This document shows, in pieces, positions 40,713 through 48,829 of a stretch of 64,000 nt of DNA; position 1 is the first letter of the stretch; each line of letters begins with the position of its first letter. The notes beneath the pieces were generated by a model that was given only the letters and a program-made list of their open reading frames with translations, made no database searches and was not told the origin of the DNA. The stretch is from Actinoplanes sp. NBRC 103695 (GTDB lineage Bacteria > Actinomycetota > Actinomycetes > Mycobacteriales > Micromonosporaceae). The stretch spans positions 124,001-188,000 of the forward strand of contig NZ_BSTL01000015.1 of assembly GCF_030269485.1 (NCBI RefSeq), read 5' to 3'. A program made the translations under genes and the position numbers.

Positions 40713-41534
40713 TCAGCCCTCGAGCAACTGCCGCATGCGGCGCGCGTCGTCGTCGGTGTCGGGGGTGTAGAGCACCATGCCCAGCCCCGGCTCGTCGTCG
40801 ATGGCGTACGACGAATACCAGATGGCGAGGTCGCCGGCGATCGGATGCGCCAGGCGCTTGACGCCTTCGCCGAGCATGCCCACGTCATGGGCTTCCCACA
40901 TGCGGACGAAATCGGCGCTGCGGGCCCGGACTTCCTCGATGATCTGCTCCGCACGTTCGGTGGCGCCCCAGCGGGTCAGCTCGTGCCGGAAGGTCGACAC
41001 AGCCTGCCCGGCTTCCCGCTCCCATTCCGGGAGCCGCCCGCGCGTAACCGGGTCCAGGAAAAGGATTTTGAGAATGTTGCGGTCCTCAGGCGCCATGGCT
41101 TCGTAGTCCGACAGGATCAGCCGCGCGGCCCGGTTCCAGGCGACCACGTCCCAGGCCGCGGTCTTGATGTACGCCGGTCCGTGCGCGAAACCGTCCAGCG
41201 CGCGCCAGAACCGCGGGTCGATCCGGTCCGTGTCCAAGCACGCTGCCTCCGGCCGATGCCCATGGGCGAGCAGGAACAGATGCTCGCGCTCGGCCCGGCC
41301 CAGCAGCAGCGCGTCAGCCACGCTGTCGAGCACCTGCACCGACGGCGTCCCACCACGGCCCTGCTCCAGGCGGGTGTACCACTCGACGCTCAGCTTCGCG
41401 CGGCTGGCGACCTCCTCGCGGCGCAGCCCGGGCGTACGGCGGCGGGCGCGCGCCGGCAAGCCGACGTCGAAGGGATCGAGACGCTCGCGGCGCGAGCGCA
41501 AAAAGGCGCCCAGGGTGTTCTCCGGCAGTGCCAC
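40713..41534 (-). CDS. XRE-family regulator with MmyB-like ligand domain
   Basis: 273 residues. The N-terminal helix-turn-helix (about 5-70) contains RTPGLRREEVASRAKLSVEWYTRLEQGRG, the hallmark of the MmyB-like group. The C-terminal part (about 95-265) is the MmyB ligand-binding, PAS-like domain. It probably controls the adjacent SnoaL-hydrolase operon 98 bp downstream. A GTG start is chosen at the beginning of the conserved domain; no clear Shine-Dalgarno is seen. Confidence 0.88.
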   Translation of the reverse strand: MALPENTLGAFLRSRRERLDPFDVGLPARARRRTPGLRREEVASRAKLSVEWYTRLEQGRGGTPSVQVLDSVADALLLGRAEREHLFLLAHGHRPEAACLDTDRIDPRFWRALDGFAHGPAYIKTAAWDVVAWNRAARLILSDYEAMAPEDRNILKILFLDPVTRGRLPEWEREAGQAVSTFRHELTRWGATERAEQIIEEVRARSADFVRMWEAHDVGMLGEGVKRLAHPIAGDLAIWYSSYAIDDEPGLGMVLYTPDTDDDARRMRQLLEG

Positions 41535-41659
41535 GGCCGCACCATACGCCCGCAGGATCAAGACGGGGAACGTCGCGCGGATGACTACCCCACCAGCACC
41601 CTCGGCAGTGCTACCACTCCCCGCAGGGGCAACGTAAGCGCGGCAAGGCACGGCCATAG

Positions 41660-41764
41660 GACCTCATCGAAGTCGCCGCCGTAGCCCATGTGCAGCACGC
41701 CGTCGGCACCGTCCACGCCGCGGCGCAGGCTGTCCAGGTCGTCGAGCGAGCCTCGGTACACGGG
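41660..41764 (-). pseudogene. Remnant of an SDR/NAD-dependent epimerase gene
   Basis: A 35-codon stretch reads PVYRGSLDDLDSLRRGVDGA and continues with a VLHMGYGGDFDE-type segment. It matches the part of atypical SDR proteins that follows the first Rossmann unit. Neither the GxxGxxG start nor the catalytic half is present nearby, and the surrounding open frame runs through the tRNA. It is best read as a decayed fragment. The rest of the interval 41535-41850 shows nothing else. Confidence 0.55.
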
Positions 41765-41850
41765 GTGCCGGTAAGAAACGCGACTCAGACCGTGGCGTGG
41801 GCAGAGTCGCGCGGGCTCGGCCGGCGGCGCGTAGTCGCCGGAAGCAATGA

Positions 41851-41882
41851 TGCCCTGACCTGCGTCTCCGCTGGTCAGGGCA
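41851..41882 (-). terminator. Terminator hairpin after tRNA-Thr
   Basis: A perfect 10-bp stem (TGCCCTGACC, 41851-41860; GGTCAGGGCA, 41873-41882) with a 12-nt loop, starting 8 bp downstream of the tRNA 3' end. TCATTGCTT follows on the minus strand. Confidence 0.7.
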
Positions 41883-41890
41883 TCGCTCCG

Positions 41891-41964
41891 AGCCGCCTGA
41901 CGGAATCGAACCGTCGACCTACGCATTACGAGTGCGTCGCTCTAGCCGACTGAGCTAAGGCGGC
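41891..41964 (-). tRNA. tRNA-Thr (anticodon CGT)
   Basis: A complete cloverleaf. Acceptor GCCGCCT pairs with AGGCGGC; the D arm is GCTC-AGTCGGCTA-GAGC; the anticodon stem ACGCA/TGCGT encloses CTCGTAA; the T arm is GACGG-TTCGATT-CCGTC. The discriminator base is T. Anticodon CGT reads ACG (threonine). CCA is not encoded. It lies at the border between the accessory stretch and the metallophosphoesterase gene. Confidence 0.95.
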
Positions 41965-42051
41965 AACGGTACGCCAGTGTACGGCATGTCCACGGCCCGT
42001 TCGGAGCGGGTTACCGGCCATGTCGTACGTCGGGTCTACAGTCCATCGGTG

Positions 42052-43821
42052 ATGAACGATCACCCCACCCCGGAGTCCGGGCCGCCGCCGTCCCGTCCAC
42101 TGCCCGCCGAGGCCGAGCCCTCGACCCGCCGGCGGCCGCGCAGCCTCGACCCGCAGGAACTCGGCTTCACGCCGCAGCGCCCGGTCGGCTGGCTCGCACC
42201 GCTGCTGCTGCTCAGCACCGGTGTACGGACGCTGCTGGCGGTCCTCTTCGGCGCCTACCTGGACAAGCGCGAGTTGCAGAACGCGTTGGCCGGCGACGTG
42301 TTCGAGCAGCCCGGCACGGACGGCGAGGTCTGGCTGGACTACGTGGCCGACCTGGGCGACGGGTTCCCGGCGACGTACTCGGTCGCCTACCTGCTGGCCC
42401 AGCCGCGGCTCGAGGTCGGCGGTCAGGTGCTGCCCCGCGGGGACATCCTGTTCATGGGCGGCGACCAGGTCTATCCGCTGGCCAGCGGCGACGGCTACGA
42501 GGACAGGATGAAGGGGCCCTACCGCGCGGCTCTGCCCGAGGCGCCGGCCGGTGGGCAGCCCACGCTGTTCGCGCTGCCGGGCAACCACGACTGGTACGAC
42601 GGGCTGACCGCGTTCATCCGGCTCTTCGCGCGGCGTAAGGACGGCCACATCGGCGGGTGGCGGACGGCGCAGCGGCGGTCGTACTTCGCGGTGAAGCTGC
42701 CGTCGAACTGGTGGCTGTTCGCCATCGACGAGCAGTTCGGGGCGTACATCGACGATCCGCAGCTGCTCTACTTCGAGAAAGCGGCGGCCGAGATCGGGCC
42801 GGACGACCGGGTGATCCTGATGACGCCGTCGCCGACGTGGGTCAAGGCGGCGACCAAACCCGAGGCGTACGACGCGGTCGACTACTTCATCCGGACGATC
42901 CTCGGGCCGACCGGCGCCCACGTCCGGCTGCTCGTCTCCGGCGACCTGCACCACTACGCCCGCTTCACCGGCGAGGACCGCGAGCTGATCACGTGTGGCG
43001 GCGGTGGCGCGTACCTGCTCGGCACGCACACCCTGCCCGACGAGCTGACCGTGCCGCCGCCGGACACCCTGACCCGCAGCGCGAGCCGCAGCCGGACGTA
43101 CTCGCTTACCTCGGCATTCCCGTCGTTCGAGACATCCCGCCGGATGGGCTGGGGGGTGTTCCGCCGGATCGCCGTGCGCAATCCCGGCTTCGCGACCATG
43201 CTCGGCATCCTGCAGACGCTGACGATGCTGGCCATGTCCGGCGCCGCGAGCACCGACGGCGGCCCGATCCGGCGGCTGTTCAGCATCCCGCTCGTACTGA
43301 TGTGTGTGCTGATCCTGGCCGGGACGGTCGCCTTCGCCCAGCCACCCAAGGCCAACGTGCCCAACCACGCGGCACATTGGATCCTCGGCATCATCCACGG
43401 TGGACTGCAGATCGCGCTCGCCGCCGGCGGCACCTGGATCTGGCAGCAGCTGCCGTTCCGCGACTGGACGTGGCCCGGCCCGCTGGCGGTCGCCATCGCG
43501 GTCTACCTACCCGTGGTCGGCTTCGTGTCGACCCAGCTCTGCGCGCTCTACCTGCTCGTGGCGAGCAGGTTCAAGGTCAACGTCAATGAGTTGTACGCCG
43601 GGCAGGGCATCGAGGACGCGAAAAGCTTCCTGCGCATGCACATCCAACGCGACGGCACGCTCACCATCTACGCCCTCGGCATCGACAAGATCTGCCGCAA
43701 ATGGTCCGCCGACCCGGACGGCCCACCCGACTCCTCCTGGGTGCGCCCGGACGAGCCGTTGACCGTACGCCTCATCGAGGAACCGATCCGCGTCGCCGGA
43801 CCACAGGCGACCCGCCACTGA
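42052..43821 (+). CDS. Membrane-bound metallophosphoesterase
   Basis: 589 residues. After a proline-rich N-terminus there is a hydrophobic segment (about 50-66). The metallophosphatase domain follows: DILFMGGDQVYP near 128-139, PGNHDWYDG near 172-180, and GDLHHYARF near 295-303. These are the metal-binding GD, GNHD and GDxHH motifs. Several C-terminal helices (about 365-525) anchor it in the membrane. The substrate is unknown. The ATG at 42052 begins the conserved part; the frame is open further upstream toward the tRNA. It is convergent with the PSP1 gene. Confidence 0.85.
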   Translation: MNDHPTPESGPPPSRPLPAEAEPSTRRRPRSLDPQELGFTPQRPVGWLAPLLLLSTGVRTLLAVLFGAYLDKRELQNALAGDVFEQPGTDGEVWLDYVADLGDGFPATYSVAYLLAQPRLEVGGQVLPRGDILFMGGDQVYPLASGDGYEDRMKGPYRAALPEAPAGGQPTLFALPGNHDWYDGLTAFIRLFARRKDGHIGGWRTAQRRSYFAVKLPSNWWLFAIDEQFGAYIDDPQLLYFEKAAAEIGPDDRVILMTPSPTWVKAATKPEAYDAVDYFIRTILGPTGAHVRLLVSGDLHHYARFTGEDRELITCGGGGAYLLGTHTLPDELTVPPPDTLTRSASRSRTYSLTSAFPSFETSRRMGWGVFRRIAVRNPGFATMLGILQTLTMLAMSGAASTDGGPIRRLFSIPLVLMCVLILAGTVAFAQPPKANVPNHAAHWILGIIHGGLQIALAAGGTWIWQQLPFRDWTWPGPLAVAIAVYLPVVGFVSTQLCALYLLVASRFKVNVNELYAGQGIEDAKSFLRMHIQRDGTLTIYALGIDKICRKWSADPDGPPDSSWVRPDEPLTVRLIEEPIRVAGPQATRH

Positions 43822-43850
43822 GCCATGCTGTGCGGCCGTGATGCCGGCAG

Positions 43851-44714
43851 TCAGGCCGAGGCAGGGCCGCCGGCATCCGCGGGCTCTCGTCCTTCGTACG
43901 CCTGCCTCGGACCGCACACCGAAGCCACCGAGCAGGAGCACCGGGAGCCGTCGGAGTCCAGGCGCACGGTCACCGCGTCCTTCGGGACGCTGTGCCCCAC
44001 CACCCGGCCGTCGCCCTCGGGCGTGGTGACCCGGCTGCCCACGGCCGGCGCCGACGTCTGGAACTTCTGGTACAGCGGATGTTCGTATTTGAGGCAGCAC
44101 ATCAGGCGGCCGCAGGCGCCGGAGATGCGTAGCGGGTTGAGTGGCAGGTCCTGGTCCTTGGCCATGCGGATGGTGACCGGCTCGAAGTCGGTCAGGAACG
44201 TCGCGCAGCACAGGTCACGGCCGCAGGAGCCGATGCCGCCCTGGACCCGCGCCGAGTCCCGCGCCGACAGCTGCCGCAGCTCGACCCGGCAGCGCAGGGT
44301 GGCACCGAGGTCGCGCACCAGGGACCGGAAGTCGACCCGGTGCGGCGCCGTGAAGTAGATGGTCGTCCGGGCGCCGCCGTTGCCGTTCTGCTCCAGCACG
44401 TGATCGACGGCGACCACTTTCATCGGCAGCTCGTGCGCCTTGATCAGCTTTTTCGCGGCGACCTTGGCCTCGGCCTTGCGCTTACGCAGCGTCTCGTCGC
44501 GGCGCAGATCACGGTCGTCGGCGAGCCCGGCCACCTTGGGGAAGCCGTCGGTTTCCTCACTGACCCACTGAGCGGCCCACACACACTCCGCCACCTCGGG
44601 GCCGTCGTCCGTCGGCACGAGCACGCGGTCGCCGACCTGCGGCGAGAACTCGCCCGGATCAAGGTAGTAGAGGCGGCCGTACCGGTTGAAACTGACGGCG
44701 CACAGCATGCCCAT
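43851..44714 (-). CDS. PSP1 domain protein (RicT/YaaT-like)
   Basis: A 287-residue PSP1 protein. The N-terminal half (VSFNRYGRLYYLDPGEFSPQ) leads to the cysteine blocks CGRDLCCATF and CGRLMCCLKYEHPLY. In Bacillus RicT such cysteines hold Fe-S clusters within the RicAFT complex that affects RNase Y and development. The actinobacterial role is unclear. Location near holB and tmk is conserved across many bacteria. An ATG start is used; divergent from the LPXTG gene. Confidence 0.9.
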   Translation of the reverse strand: MGMLCAVSFNRYGRLYYLDPGEFSPQVGDRVLVPTDDGPEVAECVWAAQWVSEETDGFPKVAGLADDRDLRRDETLRKRKAEAKVAAKKLIKAHELPMKVVAVDHVLEQNGNGGARTTIYFTAPHRVDFRSLVRDLGATLRCRVELRQLSARDSARVQGGIGSCGRDLCCATFLTDFEPVTIRMAKDQDLPLNPLRISGACGRLMCCLKYEHPLYQKFQTSAPAVGSRVTTPEGDGRVVGHSVPKDAVTVRLDSDGSRCSCSVASVCGPRQAYEGREPADAGGPASA

Positions 44715-44874
44715 GGACAGACTCTACGTCGTGATCTCCATGCGGGCGAAATGTCCATGTTTGGGCTACCCGCCGGGGTTGTGGCATTGATCCGACGCAA
44801 CCGGGGTGATCGACCGTCGTTGGGAAGTCCCGTAGATGCCGCTCGCTGCGGCCGATCTTCGGGGAGGACTCGTC

Positions 44875-47124
44875 ATGACGCCCGCCAGGCCGTTCGCCGC
44901 CAGTGTCGCCGCACTCGGGGTCGCCGGGGTGATCGCCGTGCCGGCCCCCGCTTTCGCGGCGCCCGACAGCTGCCCGCGATGGGAACGCTACGCGGCCCAG
45001 TCCGGCGCCGAGCTCCTCAAGATCGACAAGCTTTCGGTACGCCCGCAGCGCGAGCCCGGCAGCGGCCGCGACAGGGACGCCCCGCCGGGCAGTGGTGACG
45101 ACGCCCAGCCGCCCGACGCTCCGCCGCTGGAGGCCCCGACGCAAGGTGCTCCGCCGCACGGGGGTCCGCCGCAAGGCGCTCCGCCGCACGGGGATTCGAC
45201 GCACGGGGATTCGACGCACGGGGGTCCGACACGCGGTGGCGGCGACGCCAGCAGTGGCAACGGCGCCCGGCCGCGCGCTGGCAACGGCACTCAGCCGCGT
45301 GGTGGTGACGCCGGCTCCCAGCCGCCAGGCAGGTCGTCGAAGCCCGCCAAGCCAGGAGCCGTCGGCTCCGGGCAGAGCGGTGACGCGAGGCAGAACCGCG
45401 ACGATCAGCGCGGCACCCCGAAGGGTGCGCAGCCGACGGATCGCAGCAGCAAGCCGGCGGACGGTTCGCTGCTCGGCAAGGTCGGCGGTGCGACTGGGAT
45501 CGGGGATGGCGGTCAGGGCGGCGGCACGGCCGGCCAGGGCGGCGGGACCGGCGGGCAACGCGGCGGAACCAGCGGCCAGGGCGGCCAAGGCGGCGGGACC
45601 GGCGGCCAAGGCGGCGGCACGGGTGGCCAAGGCGGCGGGACCGGCAGCCAAGGCGGCGGGACCGGCAGCCCCCGCTGGAATGCCGGCAACCCAGGCGGCA
45701 ACGGCGGGCAAAGCGGCGGGGCTGGCAACGAAAGCCGCACCACGAGCGGCCAGACCGACGGGGCGGGCGGCCGGACCGACGGCGCGGGCGGACAGGGCGG
45801 CGGCGCGGGCGGACAGGGCGGCGGCGCGGGCGGACAGGGCGGCGGCAGGGCCGATTTCGCCGCGCTCAACGCCGAGAAGTTGATCTTGAAAAAGGGTGCG
45901 GCGACCGCCACCTCCCCCACCCCTGAACTGGGTGGGTCGAATGTAGGCCGGGGGTACGACAGTTTTCGGCAGCCGTCCACAGGGCCGGATCCCGATGCTC
46001 GCGAGCCTCGGGAAATCACCGTCCGCGGGCTGCACGTCGGTGAGGCGAAGTCGGCGATGATCGGGGTGGCCGCGCCGAACGCCGCCGCGATGGTTCGGAT
46101 GATCAACAGCTCTGACCGGTCGCGGGTCAGTTTGCCGCTTGTTCAGCAGGCGCCGCCGAACAAGAAGGCCCGTCAGCAGACGACGCCCGCCGCCGAGGCC
46201 GGGCCGATTCTGATGGACGACGGCTCGCTGACCGCCGACGCGTCGTGGCGGGACGGAATGGCGTGCGGGCGCACGGTCGGCGACATCACCCGGGCGGCGG
46301 CCACGCTCGGTGCCGCTCAGGTCAGTGGCAACGGTGACACGGCGCTGGTGTCCGTACCCGAGAAGACGCAAAGCGTGAGCACGACGGCGCTGGAGCGGAC
46401 CGCCGGGGGTGCTCGAACGGTGTCGACCGCGAGCCTGACCGCGGGGTCGTTCGAGCTGCTCGACGGGGCGGTGCAGATCAAGGTCCTGCGGACGCCGATG
46501 CTGCGGACGACCATGTCCACTGCGGACGGTGGTGCGGTCCGATACCAGCCGGCGGCGATCGTGGTGTCCGGCGAGGGCATCAGGACGACGACGCTGGATG
46601 CGGCCGGTGACAGCATGGAGATGACGTTCAGCGAGCGGCGGACCGAGTCGGCGCGGATGCCGGACCTGGCCGTCCGTACGCTCGGCGATCTTCCCCTGCC
46701 GACGATCCCGGGCCTGCCGCAGGTGCCGGGCGGGGCCACCGAGTCGGCGCCGGCCGCGCGCCCCGGCACCAGCGTGAAGATCAGCCTCGGCAAGCCGCGC
46801 CAGGCCACTCAGGGTCGCGCCATCGCGGCCAAGGCGTCCGCGATCACTGTCGGCATCGTGCAGGGCGGCAGGACCGATGACGGGTACGGGCACAGCGCCG
46901 ACCTGTCGCTCGACATGGCGATCGGCGCGCTCGAGTCGGCCGCGGTCGCGCCGGAGCCGGGCGGCAGCGGCGGTGATCTCGAGAGCGCGACGGCCGGTAG
47001 TGGCGGCGGCCTGCCGGTCACCGGGCCGGGCATCGGCGTGATGGCGGTCATCGGCGGGACGCTGCTGGCCTCCGGAACGGTCGCGTTCCTGCTCGGTCGT
47101 CGTCGGCGCCGCTTCGAGGCCTGA
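44875..47124 (+). CDS. LPXTG-anchored repetitive surface protein
   Basis: A 749-residue exported protein. A signal peptide (about 1-28, ending PAPAFA-A) is followed by a long disordered region: His/Gly/Asp repeats (about 88-122) and Gly-Gln-Gly-Gly-Thr repeats (about 212-325). A beta-rich folded region (about 380-640) follows. LPVTG at residue 713, then a hydrophobic stretch and RRRRR, form a complete sorting signal, so a sortase should attach it to peptidoglycan. The folded part resembles, from memory, SCO1860-type anchored proteins; that link is uncertain. RBS GGGGAGG. Confidence 0.85.
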   Translation: MTPARPFAASVAALGVAGVIAVPAPAFAAPDSCPRWERYAAQSGAELLKIDKLSVRPQREPGSGRDRDAPPGSGDDAQPPDAPPLEAPTQGAPPHGGPPQGAPPHGDSTHGDSTHGGPTRGGGDASSGNGARPRAGNGTQPRGGDAGSQPPGRSSKPAKPGAVGSGQSGDARQNRDDQRGTPKGAQPTDRSSKPADGSLLGKVGGATGIGDGGQGGGTAGQGGGTGGQRGGTSGQGGQGGGTGGQGGGTGGQGGGTGSQGGGTGSPRWNAGNPGGNGGQSGGAGNESRTTSGQTDGAGGRTDGAGGQGGGAGGQGGGAGGQGGGRADFAALNAEKLILKKGAATATSPTPELGGSNVGRGYDSFRQPSTGPDPDAREPREITVRGLHVGEAKSAMIGVAAPNAAAMVRMINSSDRSRVSLPLVQQAPPNKKARQQTTPAAEAGPILMDDGSLTADASWRDGMACGRTVGDITRAAATLGAAQVSGNGDTALVSVPEKTQSVSTTALERTAGGARTVSTASLTAGSFELLDGAVQIKVLRTPMLRTTMSTADGGAVRYQPAAIVVSGEGIRTTTLDAAGDSMEMTFSERRTESARMPDLAVRTLGDLPLPTIPGLPQVPGGATESAPAARPGTSVKISLGKPRQATQGRAIAAKASAITVGIVQGGRTDDGYGHSADLSLDMAIGALESAAVAPEPGGSGGDLESATAGSGGGLPVTGPGIGVMAVIGGTLLASGTVAFLLGRRRRRFEA
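45505..45850 (+). repeat. Gly-Gln-Gly-Gly-Thr coding repeats
   Basis: Degenerate tandem units built on GGCCAGGGCGGCGGGACC-like 18-mers encode GGQGGG(T/A) copies within the surface protein. A second array of 15-18-bp units lies at about 45138-45238 (HGD/HGG). Copy number is likely variable between strains. Confidence 0.75.
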
Positions 47125-47135
47125 CGCGAGCTGGT

Positions 47136-47164
47136 CTCAGATACTGGGCTTCCTTCAGTCTGAG
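47136..47164 (+). terminator. Hairpin directly after the LPXTG gene
   Basis: CTCAGATACTG and CAGTCTGAG pair with a 2-nt bulge, 12 bp after the stop codon. There is no T-run, so it is a modest terminator candidate. Confidence 0.4.
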
Positions 47165-47400
47165 GCTGGCTAGACCGGCATTCATCCGGTTAGATCAGCT
47201 CGAAGCCGAAGATTTTTCAGAGACACCGTCACGGGCGTCGATGGAATCGGCCGGGTGGGGTGAGCCCGATCGGCCTGGGGTCAGCGTGGTTGCCCGATGG
47301 TGCCGTCCTCGGTCGCCCGTCCGGCCCAATCCGCCCCGCGCCCAGCGACAAAGCCGCTGCCGGCGCGTTGAGTGGATGAAGACCTGCGGGGGGTGCAGGA

Positions 47401-47450
47401 GGCGGCGGTGCCGCATACGGAAACCGGTATCCGTATGCGGCACCGCCGCC
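47401..47450 (+). terminator. Strong 20-bp stem terminator in the 47.1-47.6 kb gap
   Basis: Perfect 20-bp arms at 47401-47420 and 47431-47450 with a 10-nt loop, followed by ACTTTTTC. It is a convincing intrinsic terminator on the plus strand. It is 277 bp after the LPXTG stop and about 118 bp before the YbaB-like gene. The rest of 47125-47568 holds no credible gene; a single DnaA-box-like TTGTCCACA is at 47482-47490. Confidence 0.8.
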
Positions 47451-47568
47451 ACTTTTTCGTGCCCAAGATCCCGGGAGGGGGTTGTCCACAGGGGATCTCG
47501 CGCGGCGCGGCGGAGTTCGGTACCGTTCCGGAACGCAAGCACGGCGGTACGCCCGGTGAGGAGTGTGC

Positions 47569-47895
47569 ATGCCCCGCGAGATCGACGAGGCGTGGATCGA
47601 CGAGGCCATCGAGCGATACCGCCGCATCGACTCACTACGCGCGGAGTACGAGAAAGCCGTCGCCGCGCACGTCGTCTCGGTGCACAGTCCGGACGATTCG
47701 GTGGAGATCCTGGTGACGGCGGCGGGCGAGATCACCGACGTGCGGATTCGGGGCAGTCTGCAGCATCGCCACGCCGCAGACCTGGCTAGGGAGGTGCAGG
47801 CGGTGGTGACCAACGCGGCCGAGGCGGCCCGCTGGGCGCGGGAGAAGCTGCACGACGAGGTCTTCGGGGCGTTCCGTTCCCTGGGGGAACCGTGA
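47569..47895 (+). CDS. YbaB/EbfC-like protein (EspL-like)
   Basis: A 108-residue protein of YbaB type. It has a long N-terminal helix (IDEAIERYRRIDSLRAEYEKAVA), a central strand pair (SVEILVTAAGEITDVRIRGS), and a C-terminal helix. The sheet resembles the YbaB/EbfC nucleoid-associated core. In mycobacteria such domains occur in EspL beside EspC-like genes of ESX-1 loci. The ATG has GAGGAG upstream. It is coupled to the next gene by a GTGA overlap. Confidence 0.75.
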   Translation: MPREIDEAWIDEAIERYRRIDSLRAEYEKAVAAHVVSVHSPDDSVEILVTAAGEITDVRIRGSLQHRHAADLAREVQAVVTNAAEAARWAREKLHDEVFGAFRSLGEP

Positions 47896-48197
47896 ACTCG
47901 GACGACATCGCCACCCGCCTCGGTGCGGCCGCGTCGACCTTGTCCACGATGGACCGGGCTCTCCCCTTGCTGGAGGTTTCCGCGGCCGCGTTCGGCGCGG
48001 ATGGCGGCGGGGCGCCGGGGCGGGTCGGCCGCGTCCTGCACGCGCACTGGTCGGCGGTGCTGGCCGCGCGCGCCCGGGAGGCCGCCGACACCGCCGCTCG
48101 TCTGACAGATCTGGCTGATTCGGTACGCCGGACGCGACGCGACTACACCGACGCGGACGAGTCCTCCGCCCGTGGCATCGAGCGAGCCTCCTCGTGA
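47892..48197 (+). CDS. EspC-like ESX secretion-associated protein
   Basis: 101 residues, all helical, in the size range of WXG100/EspC-type secreted helical hairpins. It contains GRVLHAHWSAVLAARAREAADTAARL with a tryptophan near the turn region, and ends RRTRRDYTDADESSARGIER. The Y-x-x-x-D/E pattern in YTDAD is reminiscent of the type VII export signal. The GTG start overlaps the upstream stop; the next gene overlaps its own stop in the same way. Confidence 0.65.
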   Translation: MNSDDIATRLGAAASTLSTMDRALPLLEVSAAAFGADGGGAPGRVGRVLHAHWSAVLAARAREAADTAARLTDLADSVRRTRRDYTDADESSARGIERASS

Positions 48198-48820
48198 GCG
48201 ATCGCCTGGACGCCGTGCTGGAAACGGCGGCGCCGTTGCTCAAGCGGGCCGGCGAGGTGCTGTCCGCGGCCGGGGCGCCTCCCGACCATGGCGTGTGGCC
48301 GTCGTTGCGGCGGGTGCGGCTGCTGCCGTGGGACGCGGCGCGGGCGGTGGCGGCTCTTCGGCCGGCTGACCTGTCCGAGGCCGGGCCGGAGTTGCGGCTG
48401 GGCGCGCGGGACTACGCCGGGATCGCCGAGTCGTTGCCGCCGCCGGGGGTCTGGTCGGGCGAGGCGGCGGAGGCCTACGACGCCGCTCGCCGGCGGACGG
48501 CCGGCCATCTCACGGGCACCGATGACAGTCTGGGCGAACGTCTGGACGCGACCGCGGCGCTGGCCGAGGGGCTGGCCGCCTGGATGTCACGGGCACGGTC
48601 CGAGCTCGCGGTGACGCTCGCCGGGGTGCTCACCTCGGCCGAGGCGCTGACCCTCGACGCCGAGACCCGCCGCGGCAGGATGGACCTCGCGTCGAGCGGC
48701 GAGGCCGAGGCGGCCGCCCAGATCGCGGCCACCGTCCTGGAAACGGTGGCGGCCGCCTACGACGCGGCTTCCGACCTCATGACCGCCACCGAGCCCCTGG
48801 CCGAGGTCAACTGGTCATAA
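48194..48820 (+). CDS. Helical WXG100-like hypothetical protein
   Basis: A 208-residue, almost entirely helical protein rich in Ala and Glu. GVWSGEAAEAYDAARRR (about 85-101) has the WxGxAAxAY pattern seen in WXG100/PPE-like T7SS substrates, and long helices follow. It is the third gene of a tightly overlapping operon with the YbaB-like and EspC-like genes. No secretion ATPase or membrane core genes are in the window. It is convergent with holB. Confidence 0.65.
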   Translation: MSDRLDAVLETAAPLLKRAGEVLSAAGAPPDHGVWPSLRRVRLLPWDAARAVAALRPADLSEAGPELRLGARDYAGIAESLPPPGVWSGEAAEAYDAARRRTAGHLTGTDDSLGERLDATAALAEGLAAWMSRARSELAVTLAGVLTSAEALTLDAETRRGRMDLASSGEAEAAAQIAATVLETVAAAYDAASDLMTATEPLAEVNWS

Positions 48821-48829
48821 ACCCAGCGG

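Noticed and set aside
10537..41660. Search for integrases, transposases, toxin-antitoxin pairs or phage defence genes
   Set aside because: None of the frames in the accessory stretch shows integrase, DDE transposase, restriction, Abi or PIN/RelE-type motifs. The DUF397/XRE set is regulatory by known analogy.
45505..45850. Possible CRISPR-like repeat array
   Set aside because: The repeats are contiguous, degenerate and in frame with a surface-protein gene, with no unique spacers. They are coding repeats.
44659..46893. 744-codon minus-strand open frame opposite the LPXTG gene
   Set aside because: The antisense product is Ala/Gly/Arg-rich without domains, whereas the plus strand has a signal peptide, a sorting signal and a good ribosome site.
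31423..47490. Two perfect DnaA boxes (TGTGGACAA at 31423-31431, TTGTCCACA at 47482-47490)
   Set aside because: Single isolated boxes 16 kb apart are close to chance expectation, and no clustered boxes or dnaA/dnaN genes are nearby. There is no replication origin here.
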